Shown here: piece after piece, positions 11,441-22,616 of the stretch
Position numbering within the stretch: the stretch's first letter is position 1
How the letters are laid out: every line of letters starts with the position of its first letter
NCBI GenBank assembly: GCA_963921795.1
Contig: OY997651.1
Span: 55,909,642-55,973,641, forward strand
DNA length: 64,000 nt
Direction of reading: 5' to 3'
DNA from: Nannobrachium achirus
Lineage: Eukaryota > Chordata > Actinopteri > Myctophiformes > Myctophidae
Made by a program: the position numbers and the translations under genes
The notes under the pieces: generated by a model
What the model was told of the DNA's origin: nothing
The model's database searches: none
What the model saw: only the letters and a program-made list of their open reading frames with translations

Positions 11441-12480
11441 CTTATAATGTGTTGGGACGTGTTGTGAACTTGTAGTAAGGCTGGGTGATATTAGGAAATC
11501 CGTTGATATGCGATAACGTTGTTGAATAGCTCGATATCGATATTACTCACGATATTAGTCAAAACAATTGCATTATATCATTTTTAATGTTTTTCTGCTT
11601 TAGGTCCACTGCCTGCCTCACCCAGAAAATGAATAGCATATCCATGCATGCACACACACAGTACACATAGAATAAAGAAATGAAATGCCTTATTTCCATT
11701 TTCCAACAATGGTTTTATTGAAATAATCACACCTGGTTACAGATGGACTGCTATTTTGCACGTGCTACGTGCATGCATAGTGTGTCTATTAATTCATTTG
11801 ACACATGACCTTGCATGTTGATACCTCAATATCGATATATTTTTGATATATTGCCCAGCCTTAGCTTGTAGATCTGCAAGTTTTTTTGAATAACTTTTTT
11901 TTACAACATTATCTTCTCTTTTGTGGGACAATGGCAAAAAGAAATCAGTTGGAGGTCTGCAGCCAATTATGTGGGGGCCAAAGGGTGGCGCTATGGGGCT
12001 GTTAAGTTTTCATGTCAAGTTATCATTTTGTAGGCAGAGGAGAATTTCTGCCCCCAGTTTCCGTGAATCTTTTTACTATTTTTACTATTTACACATTTTT
12101 CTTCTCTTTGTTGTTGAAAGGAAAGTGTTAGAATTATACTTTAGTCGATATTTTTGTCTCGGATTTGTTGAAATAGCGAGGGACAGAAAATGCTCTGGGG
12201 GCAGAGTTCTCCTCTGCCTACAAAATGATGTCACAGCTTAAAAGCCCGATATGAAAGGTTGCGGGGTCACTTCATCAGTAGGGTTAATTAATTCTCCAGC
12301 GAGCATCAATGTAATCCATAAGTTTCATGACAATCCTCACATTAGATTTTCAAACATCATGTGTGCAAGTGGACATTTTGGCCTAAAGGTGGCACTAGAG
12401 TAGAGGTCATGAGGTCAGTAAAAGCAGTAGGTTTAATCCGGTGGCGAGAATACATGTCCCAGAATAGCCCAGAATAGGGT
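11441..12480. mobile_element. Decayed copy of the intronic miniature element
   Basis: Starts with a degenerate palindrome (gctctacaagcttataatg to ttgtgaacttgtag) that is split by the hAT-like element at 11476-11863. It then continues with gtgggacaatggc, ggccaaagggtggcgcta and gtcatgaggtcagtaaaagc. A roughly 245-base segment (12002-12245) bounded by inverted ttttgtaggcagaggagaa and ttctcctctgcctacaaaa is a further insertion. Confidence 0.5.
11476..11863. mobile_element. hAT-like miniature element, 388 bp (block A copy)
   Basis: Ends taaggctgggtgatatt and its partner atattgcccagcctta are inverted. The flanks acttgtag (11468-11475) and gcttgtag (11864-11871) match at seven of eight bases, an 8-bp target duplication. 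The interior is rich in atcgatat. It inserted inside the stem of a window-wide palindrome motif. Confidence 0.75.
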
Positions 12481-12601
12481 CATCGGCCATATGGTGGCGC
12501 TCTACCGTACACCATTTCAAATTAGATAGAAGATCTCTTAGTTAACTTCAATGACAGTGATTGTGGTCTAATTGCTTTGATTTTACATTTAATCTTTACA
12601 G

Positions 12602-12775
12602 ACTTGCTGGCTGTGACCTCAAAAAGACAGACTGTGAAGTTGTGGCTTCAGCTCTCAGCTCTAATCCTTCACATCTAACAGAACTGGACCTCAGTGGGAC
12701 CAAACTGGACCATTCATCCATGGAGCTGATCTCTGCTGGACTAAAGAGTCCACATTGTAAACTGCAGGTCCTAAG
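12602..12775 (+). CDS. LRR exon type c, NLRC3-like receptor (block A)
   Basis: 174 bp, acceptor aatctttacag, donor AG/GTCAGA, phase 2. The first repeat reads LAGCDLKKTDCEVV and the second ends LISAGLKSPHCKLQVL. Its downstream intron begins ctaatttacgctaaacaaag, a signature shared with 38222, 44858 and 52515. Translations of the three c copies are identical. It belongs to the same solenoid-forming exon array as its neighbours. Confidence 0.85.
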
Positions 12776-12955
12776 GTCAGACTAATTTACGCTAAACAAA
12801 GCTCTTTGATGACTAAAATATAATGATACATGTATAGGCCTATGTGTGATTTTCATTGTCAGTTAAAACAGCTGATCTAAAAGCTTGTGTTGTGAGCTTG
12901 TATATCTGGATTTTTTTATTTTCTTGAATAACTTTGATGTGTTTAACAACATATT

Positions 12956-13478
12956 GTGTTGAAATTCTTTATTAGGAATAACCCTGTTGAGATGTAGCAT
13001 CTAGTTTTCAAGAGGATCCTCCTAAGCACGATACAAACATTTACAAAAGAGAAAGAAAAAAGTGCAGAAAAAAAAAAAAAAAAAAAAAAAACAGAAACAA
13101 AGCAAAACAAAATCAAACAGAAAATAGACAACAAAGAAAACAGTAGAACATAACTCAAACATAAAACAAAACAAAAATATTACCGTTGTTTCCTGTTGAG
13201 ATTGGCACATTTCCAGGTTTTTTCATCTCACTCACGTCACTTTGTCTGCTGACCTCACTCAGCAACGAAATAAACAGAAGATAAACAAAAATAAAACAAT
13301 TCACAGGAGGCAAGCAGTGATCACCCCATGATGTGCACTGCAATGTAGTTTCAAATGCACTACATTGCAGGCGCTTTTTGAGAGTGGAAAAATAAGAAGA
13401 CACGTGTGCCATGTGTGATCTGGGCAGCTTGCCCCAGGAAATGTGCCAAGCTCAATAGGGAACAACGGTATTTTAGGG
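12956..13478 (-). mobile_element. Probable 3' fragment of a retroelement, minus strand
   Basis: On the minus strand the segment ends with gatgctacatctcaacagg and then aataaagaatttcaac, a 3' end with a polyadenylation-like AATAAA. It also contains a run of T's (24 A's on the + strand at 13068-13091) within low-complexity text. The surrounding miniature element lacks this block elsewhere, so it is an insertion. Exact edges and family are uncertain. Confidence 0.4.
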
Positions 13479-13593
13479 TAGGGTTAATTCTCGAGGGAGC
13501 ATCAATGTGCTCCATAAGTTTCATGACAATCCTCACATTTGATTTTCACACATCATGTGTGCAAGTGGACATTTTGGCCTAAAGGTGGCACTA

Positions 13594-16500
13594 CGTGACG
13601 CCAGCCACTAATTTCCAGTAACCCCCTTCCACCTTGTCATTCTCATTCCCTACAACCACTATTACCCATGGCCCATAATAATGTCATACCCACCCATATT
13701 CCAGTACTTATCAGTGAAAGGCGCTGTATACGCGTTCACCCTGTACATACAGTCAATTTCAATAACTTAGTCAGACCTATTATTCAGCACAACCCACCGC
13801 CCCCTATTTCACCTGCTACCACCCCAGTTCTAATGTCTCTTTTAAATGTCAGGGCCTTGACAGAGAAATCATTTTTATGTCAAGACCTCATTATGTCCAA
13901 CAACCTGGACTTCTTTTTTATTACGGAGACATGGTTAAAGGATGGCCACATGGCCCCTCTTACAGAGGCCTTGCCACCAGGCTATGCCTATTTTAGTCAG
14001 CCTAGAGTGGACTCACGCCGTGGTGGTGGTCTTGCTGCTATTTTTAGAGATAATTTTAAATGCTCATTGAAATCCTTTGGTAGTTTCTCTTCCTTTGAAA
14101 TTCTTAGTTTTTTAGTGAATAGCAAGTCACTCCCCCTTTTAGTTATTTTAATCTATAGGCCCCCAAAAAGCACTGGCTTTCTTGATCAATTCTCTGACCT
14201 ATTGTCGCTCATTATGCCAAAGTATGATAGAATAATTTGTATTGGTGACTATAATTTACATGTCTGTTGTCCTTCCAAATCTGTGGAAGCAGCTGACTTC
14301 ATTACACTATATCAGTCATTCAATCTGGTTCAATCCGTTAACGTTTCTACTCACAAGAAGGGCCACACACTCGATTTGATTCTATCATTTGGTTTCACAG
14401 TAGACAATGTAAATGTCACAGACTTTTCTCTATCTGACCACAAAACTGTGTCTTTTCAGACCCTGCTTCCACATCCTGTTCCCAAGCCCCCTGTATCCTC
14501 CCGCTCTCGTGTTTTTAATGTTAATTCTGCCTCTCGCTTCCAAAACGCCTTCAGAGCTGTCCCACCTTACATCGCAGATCAGTTTCAAGACTCTGTAGAT
14601 GAGCTAGTGAATCATTTTAACAGTAACAGTATATTTATTTTGGACAAAATTGCACCTTTCAAATCTAAACTACAAAAACCAAATGCCCTGCACTGGCTAA
14701 ATGACCACACAAGTGAAATTAAAAGACAATGTCGTAGGGCCGAACGTAAATGGAAAAAGGATAAGCTACTCACATCCCACAACATTCTTAAGCAAACCAT
14801 GGTTACATATCAGGCTGCAGTCAGAGACGCAAGAAATGCATATTTCTCCCGCTTAATTAGTTCACAAGGTCATAATCCCAGAATACTTTTTCAGACGATA
14901 GATTCTGCAATTAGTCCACCCCCCAGTCAACCTCTTGATGCAACCCCGGAAAGGTGTGAAGAGTTCCTCATCCATTTTACAAGTAAGATTTTAACTATTA
15001 GACAACAGATTACCCCTGAGCTCAGAGAACTTGCGGTTTGCCCTGCTGTCCCTGTTTTACTCACCCAATTTGAACAGGTTTCTCTGTCAACCCTGGAGGA
15101 TATTATATCCCACATGAAATCCTCTACCTGCACCCTGGATCCTATCCCAACTAGATTTTTTAAAGAGATTTTACATATAATTGGACCTAATATTTTAACT
15201 ATTATCAATTGCTCTCTGTCCACTGGTCTGTTCCCTTCCAGTCTTAAAGCTGCTCTAATCAAACCCCTCCTCAAGAAGCCAACTTTGGACCCCTCAGTTT
15301 TAGATAATTTTAGGCCTATCTCTAACCTGTCATTTTTATCCAAAATCTTAGAAAAGATTGTGTCCAATCAGTTGATCTCTTTTATGAATTTTAATAATGT
15401 ATTTGAGGATTTTCAATCTGGCTTCCGTGCCTGTCACAGCACGGAAACAACTCTTTTAAAGGTCACAAATGACCTTCTTCGTGCTGCTGACGATGGAGAC
15501 TGTTCGATTTTATTACTTTTAGATCTTAGCTCTGCGTTTGACACCGTGGATCACTCTATTTTAATTGACCGCCTGAAAAATTGGGTTGGCATCGGGGATA
15601 CAGCTCTTGGCTGGTTGCGCTCCTACCTCACCGATAGGAGTTTTTCGGTGGTGATTGGGGAGGCAAAATCCTCTCAGGTCCCCCTGACCTCTGGTGTCCC
15701 CCAAGGCTCCATTTTGGGCCCGTTACTTTTTTCCTTATATATGCTCCCACTTGGCCATAACATCCGTAAACACAAGATTAATTTTCATTTCTACGCAGAT
15801 GACTCACAGCTGTACATCCCCCTCAAACCTGGCAGCACAGACAATATAACCCACATACTTACCTGTCTCTCTGACATCAAGTGCTGGATGTCCCAGAACT
15901 TCCTCCAGCTCAATGAGGCAAAAACCGAAATCCTCCTCTTTGGCCCCCCACATTCCACCCCCTTTTTTCAGTCACAGCTTGGCAATTTGTCACAAAATGT
16001 TAAAAGTGCTGGCCGTAACTTAGGCGTTATGTTTGACTCTAATTTATCTTTTAATGTTCAAGTGACCAAGGTAGTACAATCATGTTTTTTCCAGCTTAGA
16101 AATATTGCAAAAATTAAATCATTTCTCTCATATTCAGACCTGGAGAAGGTCATTCATGCTTTCATTTCATCACGCATAGATTATTGTAACTCCCTGTATT
16201 CTGGTCTCAGCAAAAAAACAATCTCCCGTCTTCAACTAGTGCAAAATTCCGCAGCCAGATTATTGACCAACACCAGAAGACGTGACCACATTACACCTGT
16301 CCTTGCCTCCCTTCACTGGCTGCCTGTAAGTTTTAGAATAGATTTTAAGATTTTATTGATTACTTTTAAAGCACTACATGGCCTAGCCCCCAGCTATATT
16401 GTTGATATGCTGGAGGACTATAACCCAGGGCGCAGCCTCAGGTCCTCAAACAAGGCTCTACTAAAAGTCCCAGAAACTAATCTTGTCACCATGGGTGACC

Positions 16501-16834
16501 GTGCTTTCTCGGTCCGGGCACCCAGGCTCTGGAATGCCCTGCCTGCATGAGGCTCTAAGATTAGTTACGTCACTGTATTCTTTTAAGACACAACTGAAAA
16601 CTCACCTGTACACCAAGGCTTTTAATTAGCCTTTTATGTATTATGTTCTATTTTCTTTTATTATTTTATTTTACTTATTTTGTTTAGTTGTTTATCTTTT
16701 AAATGCTACTGTTTACTGTTGTCTTATCTCATTGAATTTTATTGCACTGTATTTTATTCTGCCATTGGAAAGCACTTTGTAACCTTGTTTTGAAAAGTGC
16801 TCTATAAATAAAGTTTATTATTATTATTATTATT
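13594..16834 (+). mobile_element. L2/CR1-group LINE, copy A (3.24 kb)
   Basis: It is inserted in ggtggcacta/gagtagaggtc of the miniature element, with ACTA repeated on both sides (13590-13593 and 16835-16838). The 3' end is gaaaagtgctctataaata followed by an aagtt(tatta)-type microsatellite tail (ttattattatta), with no poly-A. One ORF fills most of it and no separate ORF1 is seen. Copies B and C share the same target site, so all three derive from one insertion followed by duplication. Confidence 0.85.
13668..16550 (+). CDS. LINE ORF2: AP endonuclease and reverse transcriptase, copy A
   Basis: 960 codons. The N-terminal third is an apurinic-type endonuclease that nicks the target: LLNVRAL (N60), FITETWL (E87), IYRPP (162-166), IGDYN (D194, N196) and LSDHKT (D257, H258). 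The reverse transcriptase follows, with [30 protein letters not shown] (D619), [15 protein letters not shown] (around 675-685) and FYADDSQLY (709-712). All catalytic residues are present. The ORF stops at TGA after RLWNALPA. A +1 frame downstream continues with EALRLVTSL and KTQLKTHLYTKAFN, the usual tail of this clade, so about 26 residues were lost to a frameshift. Residue 8 is P here and S in copies B and C. Activity is uncertain because the tail is missing. Confidence 0.9.
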   Translation: MAHNNVIPTHIPVLISERRCIRVHPVHTVNFNNLVRPIIQHNPPPPISPATTPVLMSLLNVRALTEKSFLCQDLIMSNNLDFFFITETWLKDGHMAPLTEALPPGYAYFSQPRVDSRRGGGLAAIFRDNFKCSLKSFGSFSSFEILSFLVNSKSLPLLVILIYRPPKSTGFLDQFSDLLSLIMPKYDRIICIGDYNLHVCCPSKSVEAADFITLYQSFNLVQSVNVSTHKKGHTLDLILSFGFTVDNVNVTDFSLSDHKTVSFQTLLPHPVPKPPVSSRSRVFNVNSASRFQNAFRAVPPYIADQFQDSVDELVNHFNSNSIFILDKIAPFKSKLQKPNALHWLNDHTSEIKRQCRRAERKWKKDKLLTSHNILKQTMVTYQAAVRDARNAYFSRLISSQGHNPRILFQTIDSAISPPPSQPLDATPERCEEFLIHFTSKILTIRQQITPELRELAVCPAVPVLLTQFEQVSLSTLEDIISHMKSSTCTLDPIPTRFFKEILHIIGPNILTIINCSLSTGLFPSSLKAALIKPLLKKPTLDPSVLDNFRPISNLSFLSKILEKIVSNQLISFMNFNNVFEDFQSGFRACHSTETTLLKVTNDLLRAADDGDCSILLLLDLSSAFDTVDHSILIDRLKNWVGIGDTALGWLRSYLTDRSFSVVIGEAKSSQVPLTSGVPQGSILGPLLFSLYMLPLGHNIRKHKINFHFYADDSQLYIPLKPGSTDNITHILTCLSDIKCWMSQNFLQLNEAKTEILLFGPPHSTPFFQSQLGNLSQNVKSAGRNLGVMFDSNLSFNVQVTKVVQSCFFQLRNIAKIKSFLSYSDLEKVIHAFISSRIDYCNSLYSGLSKKTISRLQLVQNSAARLLTNTRRRDHITPVLASLHWLPVSFRIDFKILLITFKALHGLAPSYIVDMLEDYNPGRSLRSSNKALLKVPETNLVTMGDRAFSVRAPRLWNALPA

Positions 16835-16864
16835 ACTAGGGTAGAGGTCATGAGGTCAGTAATA

Positions 16865-17145
16865 AATGGTAAATGATAAATGGTAAATGATGCATTTATA
16901 TAGCGCTTTTATCCAAGGCACTTTACATAGATTGTGCATTACATTCACCCATTCACGCACACATTCATACACCGATGGCAGAGGAAACCATGCAAGGCAC
17001 CAACCTACTCACCGGGAGCAATAAGGGGTTCAGAGTCTTGCTCAAGGACTCTTCGACATTAACTCAGGGGGAGCCCGGATTCGAACTGGGAACCCTTTGT
17101 GCTCTAATAACGGTTTCTCTACCCCTGAGCTATGCCGCCCCTTAT
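16865..17145 (-). mobile_element. tRNA-derived SINE, minus strand (copy A)
   Basis: Read on the minus strand it begins with a tRNA-like head: A box tagctcaggggtagag (17132-17117) and B box agttcgaatcc (17088-17078). A body follows (gagcaagactctgaacc, ttggtgccttgcatgg), ending aaagcgctatataaatgca. The tail resembles L2 LINE 3' ends, so an L2-type partner may have mobilised it. It is flanked by AGTAATA (16858-16864 and 17146-17152), a 7-bp target duplication. Confidence 0.8.
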
Positions 17146-17407
17146 AGTAATAGCAGTAGGTTTAATCCTGTAGGGAGAATAAATGTGATCAACAAGTTTC
17201 ATGACAATCTGACCAGTACATTTAGAAATGTTGTGATGGTGAACATTTAGACCTAATGGTGGCGCTATTTGAACACTAAAATCAGTAGGGGTCATCCTGT
17301 GGGGAGCATGAAGGTTCACATTCTTTATTTATATTATTCTTTTCAATATATGTTGTTGTTTATGTAAGCTCTCAATGTGCAACATATTGTGAGCTTGTGC
17401 AGTAGAT

Positions 17408-17666
17408 CAGGGGTGCCCTAAAGGTAGATTGTGATCTACCAGTAGATCACAAAGGTTATGCAGGTAGCGCTCTACCTTACGGGTAGAATAATTTTTTTCC
17501 CCACTATTTCCATATTTTTCCCCCAGCTATTTAAATGTGTTTGACTTATACCGTTATGTAACGCCAGTGCCTCTATTCCAAAGCCCCCTCAGGTGAAGTT
17601 TTTTTGGGTGGGTAGATCATGTTGAGCTGGTCATTTTAAAAGTCAAAAGAAATGTGGGCAGCCCTG
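17408..17666. mobile_element. hAT miniature element, 259 bp (copy A)
   Basis: Left end caggggtgccctaaagg, right end gtgggcagccctg. Flanks cagtagat and cggtagat are a near-identical 8-bp duplication. Same family as 7913-8148 in the opposite orientation, and the same target site as the copies at 22073 and 53381, so they are one ancestral insertion. Confidence 0.75.
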
Positions 17667-17771
17667 CGGTAGATTCCATTTTGGCTGAATGTTCAACCCA
17701 GAATAGGGTCATCGGCCATAGGGTGGCACACTTTACCGTACACCATTTCTAACTAGCTAGAAGATCTCTTA

Positions 17772-18981
17772 AGCCTGCCGTACACTAACCGATAATCGGG
17801 CCATTTAATTACCCTCCCGACAATCGGGCTGCCACCGACTGAAACAGGCCCGACTATCGGGCATAAATGTCGTCTAGCGTGAGGGCTCACAGATTCAATC
17901 TGAGCCCCGCCGAGTGGCTCGGAGGACGATTGGGACCAGCCCGACTCTTTTCAAACATGTTTGATATTTTTCTGGGATCCCTCGTCTGGAACAGCAGCGG
18001 GTGGCCGAGAGAAAGACAGCTGCTGATCGACAGATCTCTCTTTCTTTTTATCTCTCCATCTCTCCCTCCCCCCCCCCTCTCTCTCTCACTCACACACATA
18101 CATGCACACGCGCGCGCACGCAGACACACTTTTCATACCGTCCACATCCATCCGCCCAGGTTGTATCATGATTGCTTGCGATGGGAATTAAAACTCAATG
18201 CGGGTTTGTTTTATATCAGCAGAAATAGTCACTACGAGTCACAGACTGGGAACAGCGCACGAGTGACTGGCACATCTCGCTTATTTGCTCTTGCAAGTAG
18301 GCCTACACGCCCACTGCCTGATCTACAAACCCTACAACGTGGCGCGTAGGAGAAGAGGGACACAGTTTGATCTTGGAAATCTAATGTTCTGTGCACCACA
18401 CAATCATACGACTAATCATAAATCAGGCACCATGAGAAGCAGACAGCACGTAGCACTTGACCAGTTTAGCAGCGGAGAGGTTGCGGACAGCGTTGCTTTG
18501 GGATTTTCTTTTCAGGGCGGACGGTCATTTATTGACGTCACATGCACGCGCCTCTAGAGGCTATTTAGATAGAAAGGATGTCAGCAGATCTAATGGTCTT
18601 AATTACATTTGCATTGTTACTTATTTAAGATTTTATTTTTTACTTTCTTTTAATTCATTTAGAAAATACAGCGCTGCAGTAGGCTAGAGAAACAAAGTTT
18701 GCCTTGAACGAATCTCAAACACTAAATACCACAGTAATGGAGTCACATGCAGTGCACAGCTGGAAACCTAGGTGTTAAAGTAGGCTATATCCATATGAAT
18801 AGAGGGGACTTGGGCTTGAGGACGCTCATAGTCAGGGGATATCTTTAGAAATAGTGTCAAATCCTGGAATAAATTCCTTACCAAAACATTTCTTCACCAA
18901 TGTGTTTGTAAAGGTGTCTAGTAACACATCTCACAAAGACTGACATTCAGTTTCCCTAGGAAAATCTTTGACAGCTAGGGT
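17772..18981. mobile_element. PIF/Harbinger-like element, left part only (block A)
   Basis: It begins agcctgccgtacactaacc after TTA (17769-17771). The full element with its right end is at 50027-52451. Here the sequence runs into a fold-back element at 18831 and the right part is lost. An open frame of 160 codons at 17867-18349 is low complexity and does not resemble a transposase. Confidence 0.65.
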
Positions 18982-19585
18982 AAAGCCCTTTGCACACAGA
19001 CGCGTTTAACCGCACGGATAAAACGGACAATATCATTTTTTGAAAAGAAAACAATGATTCTCTATGACCTCATTCACACCGGCTCCGAATTAGCCGTGCG
19101 ACGAGTGGCTGCCGCCGTGCGTTTTTTTCTCGATCGAACCCAGTTCGATTCGTGCGTCTTGTCGCATGCGGTGAAAAACTCATCACTCCTTTTATGACTC
19201 CTTTTGGGATCCGCAGCGCCGATTCCGCACAGCATTGCACACCAAATCCAATGTGTTTTATTCATGCAGCAAACGCAAAAAACGCAACTGTCCTGTCTGC
19301 AAAGGCCTTAATTCTGGGTCTCATTCACTCGCTATACACTATACTATAGGGGAAAAAAACACTCCCAAAAAATATGCTTTAAGTGGGATGTGAGGGGTCT
19401 AACTAGGTGTTTTTAATTATTCTGAATCCATTGCAAGCATTTGTTTTGCACCAAAAACATTCCTTGGGCTAGAAATGGACCCCCATACCACTGTGAAAAG
19501 TGACTAAAAAAAAACCCACTAAACCATCATTTTTATGGGCTGTTTTTAGCACAATGAATGTTTTTTGTGCAAAACAAATGCTTGC
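18831..19585. mobile_element. Left arm of fold-back element, interrupted and truncated
   Basis: This is the left half of the long inverted-repeat element seen complete at 51086-51776 (gtcaggggatatctt at its start). It is split by the 18984-19308 miniature element. After gcaaaacaaatgcttgca (19585) it joins Helitron-like repeats instead of its own right arm. Confidence 0.75.
18984..19308. mobile_element. PIF/Harbinger-like miniature element, 325 bp
   Basis: Ends agccctttgcacacagac and its partner ctgtctgcaaaggcct are inverted. The target duplication is TAA (18981-18983 and 19309-19311). Copy C shows the empty site, gctagggtaattctggg (51229-51245). A 3-bp TWA duplication is typical of PIF/Harbinger. 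There is no coding potential. Confidence 0.8.
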
Positions 19586-21634
19586 ACTACTCTTACAGAT
19601 TTTGTCCAAAAATCCTACAAATCGGTAGGCAGTATCTCGACAGTCATGTGATCGACACGGATTTGTCCGATTTTTCATATTCCATCCTGATTGGCTAAGA
19701 TTGGCTTCCAAAGTTTGTAGGATTGAGCCATTTGGAACAAAATGCCTCAAATCCCAAACGCAAAGTGCAATTATCATGAAATCGCGCACACACGTTCCCA
19801 CTAGGTCGAAGAAGAAATGCCACTTCAAATTTTTGAAATCAGCCTCATGGTGGCGCTATAACAGGCCGATTTGTGGTTTTACCTATAACTCCATCGATCA
19901 GTTTCAAACTTTGTAAGCGCATTCCCTAGAGGCCAAGGAAAAACCCTTTCCCTGCATTTTTCACATCAGCCTTTTATAGCGCCACCAGGAGGCCGACTTA
20001 TGTAAAACACAATTTTTCCTATTATTCCTTGAGATTTTATCCAAAAATCATGCAAATCGGTACACAGTATCTCTATAGTCATGTGATCAAGTCCGATCCG
20101 TCTGATATTTCATATTCCATCCTAATTGGCTAATATTGGCTTCCAAAGTTTGCAGGATTGCTCCATTTTTTAACAAAATGCCTCAAATCATCAACGCAGC
20201 TTGCAATTACCGTGAAATATGCCACACATATTCCCACTATGTCAAGGAAAAAATGCTACCATTTTCACATTAGACTGTTATAGCGCCACCAGCAGGTAGA
20301 CTTTAGCAAAATACATTTTTGGAACACAATGCTTCAAATCATGCATGCAGCGTCCGATTGCCATGAAAGGTCTAAGGTGAAGAACATATGCCACCCTTTT
20401 TACATTGGCCTATTATACAGTAGCACCACCAGGACGCAAGGCCTGGTGGAGACCTGTGCTCGGAAGAGCACTGCTTCTAGTTGTCTCCACCAGCCGAAGG
20501 CTTGGGGGAGAATATGTTTTCCCCTTCGTCCGTCCGTGTGTCCGTCCGTCCGTCCGTGCGTGCGTCCGTGTGTCCTCGCAGTTTGTGTGCATCTAATCTC
20601 AGTCGCCGTTCGCCCGGTTGCTGCCAAAGTGAGCACACACATTCCCTGGATGCCAATCTAGAACCTCTGCCATAAATCTTTCAAATGGGCCTTTTCTAGC
20701 GCCACCTAGTGGCCGATGTTCGCAAAACACATTTCTGTGCACTACTCTTACAGATGTTGTCCAAAAATCCTACAAATCGGTAGGCAGTATCTCGACAGTC
20801 ATGTGATCGACACGGATCTGTCCGATTTTGCATATTCCATCCTGATTGGCTAAGATTGGCTTCCAAAGTTTGTAGGATTGAGCCGTTTTGAACAAAATGC
20901 CTCAAAGCCCAAACGCAAAGTGCAATTATCATGAAATCGCGCACACACGTTCCCACTAGGCCGAAGAAGAAATGCCACTTAATTTTTTTTAAATCAGCCT
21001 CATGGTGGCGCTATAACAGGCCGATTTGTGGTTTTACCTATAACTCCACCGATCAGTTTCAAACTTTGTAAGCGCACTCCCTAGAGGCTAAGGATAAACC
21101 TTTGCCCTGCATTTTTCACATCAGCCGTTTATAGCGCCACCTTTGGGCCGACTTATGTAAAACACATTTTTTGATATTACTCCTTGAGATTTTATCCAAA
21201 AATCTCGCAAATCGGTACACAGTATGTCTATAGTCATGTGATCAAGTCTGATCCATCTGATATTTCATATTCCATTCTGATTGGCTAATATTAGCTTCCA
21301 ATTTTGCAGGATTGCTCTGTTTTTGAACAAAATGCCTCAAATCATCAACGCAGCTTGCGATTACCGTGGAATTTGCCACACATATTCCCACTAGGTCAAG
21401 GAACAAATGCTACCTTTTTCACATTGGCCTGTTATAGCGCCACCAGCAGGTAGACTTTAGCAAAACACATTTTTGGAACACAATGCTTCAAATCATGCAT
21501 GCAGCGTCCGATTGCCATGAAAGATCTATGGTGAAAAACATATGCCACCAATTTTACATTGGCCTATTATACAGTAGCACCACCAGGACGCGCGGCCTGG
21601 TGGAGACCTGTGCTCGCAAGAGCACTGCTTCTAG
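19586..21634 (+). mobile_element. Helitron-like tandem unit pair with ~445-bp subrepeats
   Basis: Two units (19586-20740 and 20741-21634) are related at an offset of 1154-1155 bp. Each contains ~445-bp subrepeats marked by tccaaaaatc, aaatcggta and cagtatctc, with recurrent tagcgccacc. Each unit carries a hairpin GTGCTC-loop-GAGCAC followed by TGCTT, CTAG and T (20456-20481 and 21610-21635), the form of a Helitron 3' end. Unit 1 has an extra ~260 bases after its CTAG with a gtccgtccgt run. No Rep/helicase reading frame is present. Confidence 0.5.
20520..20580 (+). repeat. Imperfect (GTCC)n run
   Basis: Repeated cgtccgtccgtgtgtccgtc text with cgtgcgtg variation, lying in the part of the first Helitron-like unit absent from the second. 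Confidence 0.7.
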
Positions 21635-21664
21635 TTTTTCTTCCTATCACCAAAATAAAAGCCG

Positions 21665-22475
21665 GGGTTTCCGAGGCTACTTCATCAGTAGGGTTAATTC
21701 TCCAGGGAGCATCAATGCGCTCCATAAGTTTCATGACAATCCTCACATTAGATTTTCACACGTGTGCAAGTGGACATTTTGGCCTAAAGGTGGCACTAGA
21801 GTAGAGGTCACAAGGTCAGTAAAAGCAGTAGGTTTAATCCTGTAGGGAGAATAAATGTGATCAACAAGTTTCATGACTATCTGACCAGTACATTTAGAAA
21901 TGTTGTGACAGTGAATATTTTGACCTAATGGTGGCGCAATATGAACACTAAAATCAGTAGGGGTCATGCTCTGGGGAGCGTGAAGGTTCACATTCTTTAT
22001 TTATATTATTCTTTTCAATACATGTTGTTGTTTAAGTAATGTGCAACATATCGTGAGCTTGTATCGGTAGATCATGGGTGCCCAAAAGCTAGAGTGTGAT
22101 CTACCAGTAGATCACAAAGGCTATGCAGGTAGACCACATGATATGCCCTAAAATATATAGGCTATAATTAAACTTGATTAATTGACATCAAGAAGGTCCT
22201 GTCAACTCCCTTCGTGGCTTCTAAAAAAGGCAAATCCCCAATGCATTGCTTTGTTTTCGAGAGTCGGTAGCATTACAAAGAAGCCGAAAACCTACCACTT
22301 CCATACATAATGGGTAGAATACTTTTTCCCCCACTATTTCCATATTTTTTCCCCTGCTATTTAAATGCGTTTGACTTCTATGTAACACCAGTGCCTCTAT
22401 TCCAAAGCCCCTCAGGTATATTTTTTTGGGTGGGATCATGTTGAGCTGGTCTTTGTAAAACCCCTGCGGTAGATC
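21665..22475. mobile_element. Intronic miniature element, partial, with hAT insertion
   Basis: It starts abruptly at cttcatcagtagggttaat after the Helitron-like end and carries the family blocks to the right end (tcgtgagcttgtatcggtag). That end is interrupted by the hAT element at 22073-22466. Its left half is missing, consistent with a deletion in block A. Confidence 0.55.
22073..22466. mobile_element. hAT miniature element, 394 bp (block A)
   Basis: Left end catgggtgcccaaaagc (first G mutated), right end aaaacccctg. Flanks CGGTAGAT (22065-22072 and 22467-22474) are an exact 8-bp duplication. It is the counterpart of 53381-53777 and longer than the 17408 copy, retaining a central atatgccctaaaatatat segment. 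Confidence 0.8.
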
Positions 22476-22616
22476 TTCTATTTTGGCTGAATGTTCAGCC
22501 CAGAATAGGGTGCGCTTTACCGAACACCATTTCTAGCTAGCTAGAAGAAATCTTAGTTAACTTCATTGACAGTGAATGTGGTCTAATCTGTTTGATTTTA
22601 CATTTAATCTTTACAG

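Larger units (their letters stand above)
12874..17674. mobile_element. Intronic miniature element interrupted by four later insertions
   Basis: The left palindrome (gctgatctaaaagcttgtg, 12871) and right end (gtgagcttgtgcagtagat, then cggtagatt after 17666) bracket one copy of the 600-bp family. It was broken by a retroelement fragment (~12956-13478), the LINE (13594-16834), the SINE (16865-17145) and a hAT miniature element (17408-17666). Removing these restores the order of family blocks seen at 6836-7449. Confidence 0.55.

Noticed and set aside
14927..15367. 146-codon minus-strand frame
   Set aside because: Antisense to the reverse transcriptase region of the LINE; its repeats at 40546 and 47182 have the same explanation.
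17067..17141. tRNA gene on the minus strand
   Set aside because: A and B boxes are present, but they continue into a SINE body with a LINE-like tail and 7-bp target duplications, so this is a SINE head.
17867..18349. 160-codon open frame conserved in three copies (also 43486 and 50122)
   Set aside because: Conservation comes from recent segment duplication. It is low-complexity, lies inside a PIF/Harbinger-like element and shows no recognisable domain.
19586..21634. CRISPR-like regular spacing of short motifs
   Set aside because: The spacing comes from 445-bp tandem subrepeats of a eukaryotic mobile element; there are no short identical repeats with unique spacers.
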